Assembly: GCA_947311475.1 (NCBI GenBank) | Contig: CAMZLK010000071.1 | Coordinates: forward strand, 1 to 44,276 | Direction: 5' to 3' | Length of the DNA stretch: 44,276 nucleotides | Source: an uncultured Desulfocapsa sp. | GTDB lineage: Bacteria; Desulfobacterota; Desulfobulbia; Desulfobulbales; Desulfocapsaceae | In this document: in pieces, positions 32,676-41,149 of the stretch | Layout: the number at the start of each line of letters is the position of its first letter | How positions within the stretch are numbered: the stretch's first letter is position 1 | Program-made: the position numbers and the translations under genes | The notes under the pieces: model-generated | The model's database searches: none | What the model was told of the DNA's origin: nothing | What the model saw: only the letters and a program-made list of their open reading frames with translations

Positions 32676-34139
32676 TTATGCTGTTCGGTAGTTGGGTGCT
32701 TCTTTTGTAATAATGACATCATGGACATGGGATTCACGCAGGCCGGAAGCTGAAATTTTAACAAAGCTTGCCTTTTCTCGTAATTCTTCAATGGTTGCTG
32801 CTCCAACATAGCCCATACCTGATCGTAATCCACCAAGGAGCTGGTAGATTACATTGGCAATGGGGCCGCGATAGGGAACCTTGCCTTCAATGCCCTCCGG
32901 GACAAGTTTGGATTGGCTGGAAACTTCGGATTGGAAATATCGATCCGAAGATCCTTGGCGCATGGCACCTAAAGATCCCATGCCACGATATCCTTTGTAG
33001 GTTCGTCCCTGGTAGAGAAATGTTTCTCCTGGTGTTTCATCGGTTCCTGCAAAGAGTGAACCTATCATAATGGCATGTGCTCCGCCACCAATGGCTTTGG
33101 CGAGCTCGCCCGAATGCTTGATGCCACCATCAGAGATAACTGGGACGCCGTATTTTGAGGCAACGCTCACGGCTTTCTGAATAGCTGTCATCTGCGGCAC
33201 ACCAACACCTGCAACAATACGTGTGGTACAGATAGAACCTGGACCAACACCAACTTTTACACAGCTGGCACCAGCTTTTATCAATGCTTCAGTTCCTTCT
33301 GCTGTGGCAACGTTTCCGGCTATTATTTGGAGGTCAGGAAATGTATTTCTGATTGTAGCAACTGCCTGCAGTACGCCCTGAGAGTGACCGTGTGCCGAAT
33401 CAACCACCACCACATCCACCCCGGCATCTACGAGAATCTTGGCATTAGCTTCAATATCTTTTCCAACACCGAGGGCTGCTCCCACGATAAGTCTGCCCAT
33501 ATCATCTTTGGCAGCAAGAGGGTATTTTTTGATTTTTTCAAGATCTTTAAAGGTGATCAGGCCGCTTAAGTTCCCTTCGTCGTCAACAACAAGAAGTTTT
33601 TCAATGCGATGTTCGTGGAGCAGGGCTTTGGAATGTTTCAAATCTATACCGACATGTGCTGTCACAAGATTTTTGCTGGTCATGACATCCCCTACGCGTA
33701 GATCGTTATCGGATACAAAACGAAGGTCACGATTGGTGACAATTCCAACAAGCTTGCCTTCTCGAAGCACTGGCAGCCCGGAGATTTTGTATCGTGCCAT
33801 GATCTTTTCCACGTCACCTACAGAATGGTCCTCTTTTACGGTGATCGGATCAACGATCATTCCGGATTCTGATTTTTTAACCCGTTCAACTTCTCTGGCC
33901 TGGAGCTCAATGGACATATTTTTGTGGATTATGCCAAGGCCTCCTTCACGTGCCATGGCGATAGCTGTGCGATGTTCAGTCACGGAATCCATGGCCGCAC
34001 TGATCAGAGGAGAATTCAGTTTGATGGTCTGAGTGAGTTTCGTGGCAAGGGATACTTCATTTGGAAGAATCTGTGAGGCTGCAGGGCAGAGGAGAAGATC
34101 GTCAAAGGTGAGGGCGACTTCTAAATTATCGGACAGCAT
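32676..34139 (-). CDS. guaB: Inosine-5'-monophosphate dehydrogenase
   Basis: 487 aa. The (beta-alpha)8 barrel is interrupted by two CBS domains at about 95-205 ([28 protein letters not shown]). The catalytic cysteine lies in [11 protein letters not shown], with the flap and substrate sites GDGGIKHSG-like ([11 protein letters not shown]) and [16 protein letters not shown]. It oxidises IMP to XMP with NAD, the rate-limiting step towards GMP. AAGGAG five bases before the ATG is a strong ribosome-binding site. A family A repeat lies upstream in the divergent gap. Confidence 0.98.
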   Translation of the reverse strand: MLSDNLEVALTFDDLLLCPAASQILPNEVSLATKLTQTIKLNSPLISAAMDSVTEHRTAIAMAREGGLGIIHKNMSIELQAREVERVKKSESGMIVDPITVKEDHSVGDVEKIMARYKISGLPVLREGKLVGIVTNRDLRFVSDNDLRVGDVMTSKNLVTAHVGIDLKHSKALLHEHRIEKLLVVDDEGNLSGLITFKDLEKIKKYPLAAKDDMGRLIVGAALGVGKDIEANAKILVDAGVDVVVVDSAHGHSQGVLQAVATIRNTFPDLQIIAGNVATAEGTEALIKAGASCVKVGVGPGSICTTRIVAGVGVPQMTAIQKAVSVASKYGVPVISDGGIKHSGELAKAIGGGAHAIMIGSLFAGTDETPGETFLYQGRTYKGYRGMGSLGAMRQGSSDRYFQSEVSSQSKLVPEGIEGKVPYRGPIANVIYQLLGGLRSGMGYVGAATIEELREKASFVKISASGLRESHVHDVIITKEAPNYRTA

Positions 34140-34191
34140 GGGAGCTCCTTGAGTAAGAATTCAAAAAAAGTAGGGGAAACAGAATGAAATA

Positions 34192-34347
34192 TTGATGGAC
34201 TTGTAAAAACTCTTCATTTGTTTCGTTGTTATATTTTTGTTTGATTTCAACGTACCTTGGTACGTCGATATTAAAAAAAATATGCACCTCGCATATGAAT
34301 CTTTTTACTTAGCCATCGGGATTTTACCCTTCTTACGAGTTTGTCAA
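34192..34347. repeat. Family A dispersed repeat, copy between guaB and the YciO gene
   Basis: Begins TTGATGGACTTGTAAAAACTC and ends CTTACGAGTTTGTCAA. It is the reverse-orientation counterpart of the 11749 copy: the shared block reads TACTTAGCCATC here and GATGGCTAAGTA there. It has the central CGTACCTTGGTACG palindrome. Confidence 0.82.
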
Positions 34348-34508
34348 ATATTGATTTTCAATCCAGTATCATCCGATACAGTTTTGTGGAGCAGGTACAA
34401 CTTCTTAGCTATTTTAGCACTGAACCGGGAAAGGTCAAAACATTATTACGTTTTGCCTTCTTGGGCCAAGTGTGCTCTATTGAAGCCCAATTTAAAAGGA
34501 GAATATCG

Positions 34509-35120
34509 ATGTTACTCGCAATAAATCCACATAATCCTCAACAGAGACTGATTCAACAGGTTGTAGATCGTTTGCAGCGCGGGGCCGTAATGTGCTATCC
34601 GACAGATACAGGTTATGGGATTGGTTGCGATTTTTCCAGCCGGAAGGCTGTGAAAAGAATTGCTCAGATTAAGCACAGGCCAAAGGGGAAGCCTTTTTCT
34701 TTTATGTGCTCAGATCTAAAGCATATCAGCAAGTTTGCCCATGTCTCCAATATCGCATATCGACTTCTGAAAAAGAATCTTCCAGGGCCATATACCTTCG
34801 TTCTGCCTGGTACTAAACTGGTTCCAAAGGCCATGTTTACCAAACAGAAAACGGTGGGTATCAGGGTTCCGGAAAACCCGATCTGTCAAATGCTCCTTCA
34901 AACATTGGGTAATCCTATTATCACCACATCATTACCTGGTGAAGAGGGGGAAGTTGTCGCTTCTGATCCTTATGATATCGACTGTCTGTATGGGAAGCTG
35001 GTGGATCTGATAATCGATGGTGGTGATATCTTCTCAGATCCTTCATCCCTTGTTGACCTTACAGGAGATTATCCAGTGGTTCTCCGCGAAGGTAAAGGGG
35101 ACGTAACTCCTTTTTTGTAA
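34509..35120 (+). CDS. Sua5/YciO/YrdC family protein (YciO-like)
   Basis: 203 aa from the ATG at 34509, chosen because AGGAG lies eight bases before it. The longer track ORF begins at 34341 inside a family A repeat. The fold signature is clear: GAVMCYPTDTGYGIGCDFSS, the nucleotide/tRNA-binding KHRPKGKPFSFMCSD, GPYTFVLPGT, TVGIRVPENPIC and PIITTSLPGEEG. True TsaC/Sua5 makes threonylcarbamoyl-AMP for tRNA t6A. The YciO branch has this KxR/S/N-like variation and its activity is weak or uncertain, so I call it YciO-like. It is transcribed alone, divergent from guaB. Confidence 0.88.
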   Translation: MLLAINPHNPQQRLIQQVVDRLQRGAVMCYPTDTGYGIGCDFSSRKAVKRIAQIKHRPKGKPFSFMCSDLKHISKFAHVSNIAYRLLKKNLPGPYTFVLPGTKLVPKAMFTKQKTVGIRVPENPICQMLLQTLGNPIITTSLPGEEGEVVASDPYDIDCLYGKLVDLIIDGGDIFSDPSSLVDLTGDYPVVLREGKGDVTPFL

Positions 35121-35147
35121 TACTTAGAGTCTCCATCCCCACTGTAA

Positions 35148-35241
35148 TGATGAACTCGTAAAAAAATGAAAAATGGGATGAAATTGCAGCAACGAAGGAG
35201 ATGAAGAGTTTTCGAAGTCTGCGTTTATCTACGAGTTCATC
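35148..35241. repeat. Family A dispersed repeat, shortened copy
   Basis: Begins TGATGAACTCGTAAAAA and ends TACGAGTTCATC. It retains the GCAGCAACGAAG and GATGAAGAGTTTT blocks but lacks the CGTACC palindrome and the GGCTAAGTA block. It sits between convergent genes and could act as a bidirectional hairpin. Confidence 0.75.
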
Positions 35242-35277
35242 GGAAATGCCGAAACATATATTGTGTATTACACTTCT

Positions 35278-35556
35278 TCACTCCTGTATAAGTGCTTCTT
35301 TCAATGATTTACTCATGGTGAAGTGAATGGTTTTTCGCTCTGGAATGTTCATGATTGTTCCAGTTTTGGGATTCTTGGTACAGCGTGCCTTTCTTTTTCT
35401 CACAGCAAAACTTCCAAAGCCTCTAAGCTCGATACGGCGGTCAGCTTTGAGGGCATCTTCCATGGTTTTAAGCATGATGTCGAGCGCTATGCTCACATCA
35501 TTCTTGTGGAGGGAAAGGTCACTGCTTACTTCATTAACAAGTTCTTTTTTTAACAT
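35278..35556 (-). CDS. HU/IHF family DNA-binding protein
   Basis: 92 aa, the standard length. The N-terminal helices (KKELVNEVSSDLSLHKNDV) and the beta-arm GFGSFAVRKRKARCTKNPKTG are typical; the arm has Cys where most members have Thr-Gly, an unremarkable change. It dimerises and bends DNA as a nucleoid protein. Its position next to rpsA is the classic position of ihfB (rpsA-ihfB), which favours IHF-beta ancestry, but the sequence alone does not separate HU from IHF. The rpsA terminator ends only about 20 bases before its start, so it needs readthrough or a promoter within that hairpin region. Confidence 0.92.
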   Translation of the reverse strand: MLKKELVNEVSSDLSLHKNDVSIALDIMLKTMEDALKADRRIELRGFGSFAVRKRKARCTKNPKTGTIMNIPERKTIHFTMSKSLKEALIQE

Positions 35557-35574
35557 GGCTATTACAAATCTCAG

Positions 35575-35626
35575 GTATAAAAAAAAGTTGTTTTACCGAA
35601 AATATTTCTATCCCGGTAAAACAACC
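35575..35626 (-). terminator. Rho-independent terminator of rpsA
   Basis: On the minus strand, GTTGTTTTACCG pairs perfectly with CGGTAAAACAAC (12 bases) around a 15-base loop and is followed directly by eight Ts. It lies 28 bases after the rpsA stop. Confidence 0.9.
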
Positions 35627-35653
35627 TGTTGATTCTAGATCACGGCTGGTATT

Positions 35654-37393
35654 TTACTTCTCTTCAGTGGGAGCCTCGTCTTTATCGTCACTGGCGGCTG
35701 CTTTGAGTAGATCACCAAAAGTGGAAGGAGCTGCGGCGGCTGCCTCTTCCTTCTTCTTGGCATAATTCTCAGCCGCTCCCTCTTCACCGTCTTCTTCAAG
35801 AGTTTTGATGGAGAGTCCGATTTTTCTGTCCTTGGCAGACACATTGATAATAATGGCTTTCAGCGTATCACCTACTTCATACATTCCAATGGGGGTCTTA
35901 ATTTTATCCTTGGAGATTTCAGAAACATGAACTAGTCCTTCAATACCTTCTTGTAGTTGTACAAATACACCAAAGTCGGTGACATTGGTAATTTTTCCTT
36001 CAATGATGGTACCTGAAGGGAAGTTGTTGTATGCCGCCTGCCATGGATCCGGCTCAAGCTGTTTAATACCAAGTGAGAATCGCTCGTGCTCTTTATCAAT
36101 CTTTAATACAACAGCCTGGATGGTCTCGCCCTTGGCATATTTCTCGGAAGGATGCTTGATGCGCTCGGTCCATGAAAGATCAGATACATGGATAAGTCCG
36201 TCAATGCCTTCTTCGATTCCGATAAAGATGCCGAAGTCAGTGATATTTTTAACTTTACCCTCAATAACAGACCCAACAGGGTAGTTGTCGGTAACCAGAT
36301 CCCAGGGGTTGGGAAGAAGTTGTTTCATACCAAGTGAGATACGCTTGGTCTCAGGCTCAATATTGAGTACCATGATCTCAAGCTCGTCACCAACGGTAAC
36401 CATCTTGGATGGATGGCGAGGTTTTTTGGACCATGTCATTTCAGATACGTGAATCAGACCTTCAACACCTTCTTCAAGCTCTACAAAGACACCATAATCG
36501 GTAATGGAGACAACTTTTCCCACGGTTTTCTCGCCAACGGGGAAGCGCTCTGCAACGGTTGCCCATGGATCAGCTTTAAGCTGTTTAACACCCAAAGAGA
36601 CTCTGTCATGTTCTTTGTCATATTTGAGAACTTTAACTTCCAGTTCCTGGCCAACTTTGTATAATTTGGCAGGATGGGAAACGCGTCCCCAGGAAAGGTC
36701 TGTGATATGGCAGAGACCGTCCATGCCACCCATGTCAATGAAGAGACCGTAATCGGTAATATTGGTAATTGCTCCCTTGATGATCTGTCCTTCTTCAAGG
36801 ACTGAACGCATTTTCTCGCGAAGTTTGGCACGTGCCTCTTCGAGAATTGCACGACGGGAAATAACCACATTGTTCCGCTTGCGGTTAAATTTAAGAATTT
36901 TGAAATCAAAAGCCTCTCCGATGAGAGCATCGAGGTCTTTAACAGGTCGCAGGTCGATCTGAGAATAGGGGAGGAAAGCAGGAACGCCGATATTAACGGA
37001 CATACCGCCTTTAACGCGATTCTCGATTTTTCCTTCAATGGTTTCATCTGCTTCCTGGATCTTGGCAATATCTTCCCACACTTTAATAGCTATGGCTTTG
37101 TCCCGTGACAGAAGGAGACCACCTTCATCTTTGCGGCGTTCTACAAAAACTTCAAATGTGTCGCCAACATTAAATTCAATGCCTTCGTCCAGTTGGAATT
37201 CGGATTTGGCAATATAGCTCTCTGCTTTGTCTCCGACATCTACAAGGACATAATCGTCCACAGTACCGATGATGGTACCGATGGCAACGTCACCGACGTT
37301 AATCACTGTATTGTTTTCTTCCATTTCGAAGAGTTCTGCAAAACTCATCTCTTCTTCGTTGTCCTGGCTTGCTTGGTTAAGTTCCTCTGTCAT
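35654..37393 (-). CDS. rpsA: 30S ribosomal protein S1
   Basis: 579 aa with six S1 (OB-fold) repeats. The first two (about 30-170) are the degenerate ribosome-binding ones; the last four each show the ITDYGxFV-to-GLxHxSDLSW pattern (GLFIDMGGMDGLCHITDLSW, GVFVELEEGVEGLIHVSEMTW, GIFIGIEEGIDGLIHVSDLSW, GVFVQLQEGIEGLVHVSEIS). S1 binds mRNA leaders and helps unfold them on the 30S subunit. The C-terminal tail after the last repeat is acidic and alanine-rich, as in other Desulfobacterota. The weak ribosome-binding site (AAGAAGAG) is normal for rpsA, which autoregulates. Confidence 0.98.
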   Translation of the reverse strand: MTEELNQASQDNEEEMSFAELFEMEENNTVINVGDVAIGTIIGTVDDYVLVDVGDKAESYIAKSEFQLDEGIEFNVGDTFEVFVERRKDEGGLLLSRDKAIAIKVWEDIAKIQEADETIEGKIENRVKGGMSVNIGVPAFLPYSQIDLRPVKDLDALIGEAFDFKILKFNRKRNNVVISRRAILEEARAKLREKMRSVLEEGQIIKGAITNITDYGLFIDMGGMDGLCHITDLSWGRVSHPAKLYKVGQELEVKVLKYDKEHDRVSLGVKQLKADPWATVAERFPVGEKTVGKVVSITDYGVFVELEEGVEGLIHVSEMTWSKKPRHPSKMVTVGDELEIMVLNIEPETKRISLGMKQLLPNPWDLVTDNYPVGSVIEGKVKNITDFGIFIGIEEGIDGLIHVSDLSWTERIKHPSEKYAKGETIQAVVLKIDKEHERFSLGIKQLEPDPWQAAYNNFPSGTIIEGKITNVTDFGVFVQLQEGIEGLVHVSEISKDKIKTPIGMYEVGDTLKAIIINVSAKDRKIGLSIKTLEEDGEEGAAENYAKKKEEAAAAAPSTFGDLLKAAASDDKDEAPTEEK

Positions 37394-37647
37394 GGTTTCT
37401 ACTCTTCTTGCGGCCTAATGATTACGACCAGGTGTTAAGGTTATTGTTGAGCGATGCATATCATCAACTCTAAAAAGAAGAAAGGTTACAGCTTGAAAAC
37501 CGTAACCATTCTTCAGTGAAACATCCTTTTATAGCAAAAGAGAAATGGAAAGACAAGAACTTCTTGAGTGGAAATGAAAAAAATATATGTGTTTATGGAC
37601 GAAGACAAGGGGAGTTAGGTGTACTCTGCAATGTCTTCGAGACAGGT

Positions 37648-37667
37648 GCTTTTTACGACGCCATCAA
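37648..37667. repeat. Family A half-site
   Basis: GCTTTTTACGACGCCATCAA matches the right end of the 11749 copy (TTTTTACGACGCCATCAAT). No partner end is recognisable within 200 bases, so this is probably a remnant. The rest of the 37394-37673 gap shows nothing else. Confidence 0.5.
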
Positions 37668-37673
37668 AGCATA

Positions 37674-38123
37674 TCAGTTGATCAGCGTTTTTATAATATC
37701 CTTCTTTCCGATGATACCAACAAGTTTCCCCTCTTCCAGCACAGGGAGTGTGTGGATGTTTTCTTCTGCCATGATGGTTGCGATTTCATCAAGCTGGGTG
37801 TCAGATGATACTGTTTTGGGTGATCCACTGCATATCTCGGATACTTTTGATCCAGCAATCTTTTTCATTTCAGCTTCCATTTTATCCGGATTTTCCAGAT
37901 AGAAAACAGAGTCAAGAATGGTTACAACTGTGGGGATGTGGAGTTTTTTGGATTGATCAATAAGATCACTTTCGGTTACCACAGCAATGACTTTGTCATC
38001 ATCATTAAGAACCGGGGCTCCACTGATATTGTTGCTGGTGAGTAGTTTTGCCAGTTCGGAAACCGGGGTAGTCCCACGAACGGAAATGATGTCTGTGGTC
38101 ATAATATCTTTGGCTTTAAGCAT
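37674..38123 (-). CDS. CBS-domain protein
   Basis: 149 aa made almost entirely of two CBS domains: KAKDIMTTDIISVRGTTPVSELA with SGAPVLNDDDKVIAVVTESDL, then PKTVSSDTQLDEIATIM with HTLPVLEEGKLVGIIGKKDI. Stand-alone CBS pairs bind adenosine nucleotides and regulate partner proteins. No partner is obvious next to it. The ATG follows an AGGAG-type site. Confidence 0.93.
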   Translation of the reverse strand: MLKAKDIMTTDIISVRGTTPVSELAKLLTSNNISGAPVLNDDDKVIAVVTESDLIDQSKKLHIPTVVTILDSVFYLENPDKMEAEMKKIAGSKVSEICSGSPKTVSSDTQLDEIATIMAEENIHTLPVLEEGKLVGIIGKKDIIKTLIN

Positions 38124-38269
38124 TAGTTTCTCCTGATTGTGTATTTATTTGCAGAACCTTTTACGGGTTTATAATTCTTCAGGATCTGTGAGGCAATTAT
38201 ACCATTTTCCATGCAGGATCACAGAAATAAACATGATGTTGCCGGAGAGAAAGGTGGAGTGTTTGCCTG

Positions 38270-38323
38270 GGAGCTTGTCCGAGAATGCCCTTTTTCCCAA
38301 AATGCCTATTCTCAGACAAGCTT
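38270..38323. repeat. Family C hairpin repeat, copy 3
   Basis: GGAGCTTGTCCGAGAATGCC and its inverted partner TATTCTCAGACAAGCT enclose a roughly 15-base loop. It lies directly after the stop of the leftward aldolase/SDR gene, where it may stabilise or terminate the transcript, though there is no T-run. Confidence 0.72.
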
Positions 38324-40423
38324 TTAGCGGGGAAAGGCAGCAGCTACTCCACCGTCCACAGGCAGGGTTGCTCCGGTGGTGGGAGTGAGGGAAGAGGCAA
38401 AAAAGACCACCGCATTCCCCACATGGTCAGCCAGAACTTCTGTTTTGAGGAGGTTTCTTTCCCGATAATATTCTTTTAGGCCTTCGGGATCAAGATTTCT
38501 TGAACGCATTCTGTCAGGTCCTACAACATCCCAGAGGCCAGATGTTATCCCATGGTCATCAAAAATAGCATCGGCATTAATCATATTAACCCGAACGTTA
38601 AAGGGAGCAAGCTCCATGGCCGCAATCTTACCGAGTTGATGTGCGCCGGCTTTGGAAGAAGAGTACGCTCCAAAGGCAGCGCCCGGTGAAAAGACATTTT
38701 TAGAACTGTTTATGATGATGTGAGCAGTGGCTTTGCCAAGAAGAGCCTGGCGTTTAAAAATTGGTATGGCAGCCTGGATCACCTGGAATACGCCCATGGT
38801 GTTGATCTCTGTTACTTTTCTGAACATCTGTTCGTCAAGCTCTTCAATGGTTGCAACGTGGGCAAGACCTGCATTGGGTACCAGGATATCAAGGCCACCG
38901 CATTCTTTGATGATGGCCTGCATACCGGAGGTGACTGCCTTTTTGTCTGTTACGTCCATAAGCAGTGCACCGATACGTTTTGCAGGGAATTCTTTTTTCA
39001 GCAAGTCACAGACGTTGTCCAGGCGTTTCTGGTTTAGATCTGACAAATATACATGGGCTCCTGCTGCAAGCAGCATTCTGCCGATTCCGCAGGCAATTGC
39101 ACCTCCTCCACCAGTAACAAGAGCTATTTGTCCGGCGAGTGGGAGTGTTGAGCCCTTGCCAAGTTTTACCTGTTCAAGGCTCCAGTATTCCATATCAAAA
39201 ATATGGGCCTCTTCCAGCTCTCTGTAGGGTGCGATGAAGTGCCCTTTTTGTTTGGCAAGGAGAGTATGAACAGCAATGTCACAACATATTTGTGCTGCTT
39301 TTTCAGTGCGACCAGTTGTGATGAGGCCAAGTCCTGGTACCAGAATTACTCTGGGTTTTTTGTCCAATATTATGCGATTAAGCTTTTTCTTATCGACCTG
39401 CCTGTTGAAATAAGCGAGATAGCTTGCGGCGTACTCATTGAGGCCTGTATCAATGGTGGCAGTTAGTTCTTCTTCTGTTTTGTTCTCTAAATCCAGCCAT
39501 AGTGGATGATTTTTGGTGCGGATCACGTGATCAGGGGTTAGGACTCCTGATGTGTAACGTGTTTTTGCGCCATTTTCTGTCAAGCAGGCAAGAATTTCAG
39601 GATCCTGGTTCAGCAACAGATAAAAGGGGCGTGAAGTGGAATCGTCTGTGATGGTGAGAGCGCCTCGTACTATTGGAAGGATGGTTTCGATGGAGAGTTG
39701 TGACGATTTGAAAGAAGATGCCGCTGTTTGTTTTGGCTGACAGGAATCTATATATTCCTCGGCCAGCGTGACGTAATGAATCATCTGGCTATATGCCTCT
39801 TCTCCGGTTTCTGCAAAGGTGAAAATACCGTGATTGAGTAGAATAATAGCTTTGATATCTGCCTGTTTTTCATAGAGCTCGACCACTTTCTTAGAGAGTG
39901 GAAAACCGGGCATGATCCAGGGGAGAATACCAATCTTATCTCCAAGGACATCTTTTAGTCTTTCTTCCGGCTGATCCATATTGGTCAGGGTAACAATGGC
40001 GTCAGCATGGGTATGATCAATAAATTTGTGAGGCAGAAAGGCATGCACCAGTGTTTCGATGGATGGATTGGGAGCAGTGGAATCCAGCATATGGGATCTA
40101 AACTGATTCACCATCTCCTCATCCGTTAATTTCTGTAGAATCCGGAGGCGCTGCAGATACTTTAAATCAAGTGCCGGAAAGCCCTGTGGCTCGATCGTCC
40201 CAAGATTCCAGCCGCTTCCTTTAATAAAGAGGACATCACAGGAGTCACCGAGAAGAGTAGTGATCTGAGATTTAACAGAGGTGTTGCCACCGCCATGGAG
40301 AACAAGATCATCCTCCTGGCCGATAAGTCTTGACGTATAGGTTCGCATTGCAAGGTCGGCATTACAATCAGTGAGGGACTTTGCATAAGATGCGATATTT
40401 TTTGCTGAGTATCTATTTTTCAT
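38324..40423 (-). CDS. Bifunctional class II aldolase / short-chain dehydrogenase
   Basis: 699 aa. Residues about 20-230 are a class II aldolase/adducin domain with VLHGGGNTSVK, the metal-binding HTHAD and LNHGIFTF. Residues about 430-699 are a classical SDR: cofactor motif LVTGGGGAIACGIG, NAGLAH, the catalytic Ser in IIINSSKNVF, and YSSSKAGAHQ with the Tyr-Lys pair. Such fusions (RhaD/YuxG-like) cleave a sugar phosphate such as rhamnulose 1-phosphate and reduce or oxidise the product aldehyde; the substrate here cannot be told. No other sugar genes are adjacent, so it is not part of a visible rhamnose operon. Confidence 0.92.
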   Translation of the reverse strand: MKNRYSAKNIASYAKSLTDCNADLAMRTYTSRLIGQEDDLVLHGGGNTSVKSQITTLLGDSCDVLFIKGSGWNLGTIEPQGFPALDLKYLQRLRILQKLTDEEMVNQFRSHMLDSTAPNPSIETLVHAFLPHKFIDHTHADAIVTLTNMDQPEERLKDVLGDKIGILPWIMPGFPLSKKVVELYEKQADIKAIILLNHGIFTFAETGEEAYSQMIHYVTLAEEYIDSCQPKQTAASSFKSSQLSIETILPIVRGALTITDDSTSRPFYLLLNQDPEILACLTENGAKTRYTSGVLTPDHVIRTKNHPLWLDLENKTEEELTATIDTGLNEYAASYLAYFNRQVDKKKLNRIILDKKPRVILVPGLGLITTGRTEKAAQICCDIAVHTLLAKQKGHFIAPYRELEEAHIFDMEYWSLEQVKLGKGSTLPLAGQIALVTGGGGAIACGIGRMLLAAGAHVYLSDLNQKRLDNVCDLLKKEFPAKRIGALLMDVTDKKAVTSGMQAIIKECGGLDILVPNAGLAHVATIEELDEQMFRKVTEINTMGVFQVIQAAIPIFKRQALLGKATAHIIINSSKNVFSPGAAFGAYSSSKAGAHQLGKIAAMELAPFNVRVNMINADAIFDDHGITSGLWDVVGPDRMRSRNLDPEGLKEYYRERNLLKTEVLADHVGNAVVFFASSLTPTTGATLPVDGGVAAAFPR

Positions 40424-40460
40424 CGATTGTTTGTTACGTAATTATTTTATAATGCCAATA

Positions 40461-41138
40461 TCAGCCGCTATATGCATTGATCTCTGCCATCAAAGAACCA
40501 AAAAGTTCTTCATAACGTGGGATAGCTTTTCGAAGGATGGTTAACAGTGCCGGAATTTCCCGGTCATTAACAACAAGGTTTGCAGAATTGGCCAGCGCTT
40601 CAAGATCATAAAGAGTCGAAAATCCAGATCCGATAAGAATATAGAAAATGAAGCGGCGTTTCAGCATGGACATCTCACGCATAAATTGATGAAAGGATGA
40701 ATGTTCCAGCCCTCCTTCTTCAAAGTCGGAGTGAAGGATAACGCTTGCGTAATTTACAAATTGCATTTTCTCCATGGCCTCTTCACCCGATGCAACAAAA
40801 CTTGCCTGATAGCCAATACTCTCAACAGATTTTGCGATGCTGTTTCGTTTGGGGCCTGGTTTTATCAGGATCAATGTTTGTGGAATGTCTTCAACAATCT
40901 CTTCTTCTTCAAAAGTGCCCTCTTTCAACCACGTAATATCAGGGGGCGAGGGAGGTTTGACAGAAGATGTCGGCAGGTTGGTCTCAGACCCTATGTGATC
41001 GTGGCCTAACACCAGTGCTTCCTTGCAATGGGGGCAGGGGGGGCGCAATGTCCGTCCCGGGGCGAGCCGTTCGATACCCTTTATGATTTTGTCGCTGAGT
41101 TTTAGCTTTTTGTTACAGTTCTGACAAGTTATGGTCAT
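40461..41138 (-). CDS. Zinc-ribbon protein with receiver-like domain, next to pilT
   Basis: 225 aa from the ATG at 41138, preferred because AGAGGA lies five bases before it; the track start is an upstream TTG. Residues 1-45 hold a zinc ribbon (CQNCNKKLKL, CPHCKEAL). Residues about 90-210 look like a CheY-type receiver (TLILIKPGPKRNSIAKSVESIGYQASFVASGEEAMEKM), but the acidic pair at the first strand reads KPG. The likely phospho-acceptor region is VILHSDFEE, so phosphorylation is doubtful. The gene starts 11 bases after pilT, suggesting a regulator or adaptor for type IV pilus retraction or surface sensing. That role is inferred from context only. Confidence 0.72.
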   Translation of the reverse strand: MTITCQNCNKKLKLSDKIIKGIERLAPGRTLRPPCPHCKEALVLGHDHIGSETNLPTSSVKPPSPPDITWLKEGTFEEEEIVEDIPQTLILIKPGPKRNSIAKSVESIGYQASFVASGEEAMEKMQFVNYASVILHSDFEEGGLEHSSFHQFMREMSMLKRRFIFYILIGSGFSTLYDLEALANSANLVVNDREIPALLTILRKAIPRYEELFGSLMAEINAYSG

Positions 41139-41149
41139 TTCGGTCCTCT

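Noticed and set aside
33439-34032. 197-aa ORF opposite guaB
   Set aside because: Serine-rich antisense shadow of guaB.
7977-35241. Repeats as a CRISPR array
   Set aside because: Copies are kilobases apart, 95-165 bp long and palindromic; no regular spacers and no cas genes.
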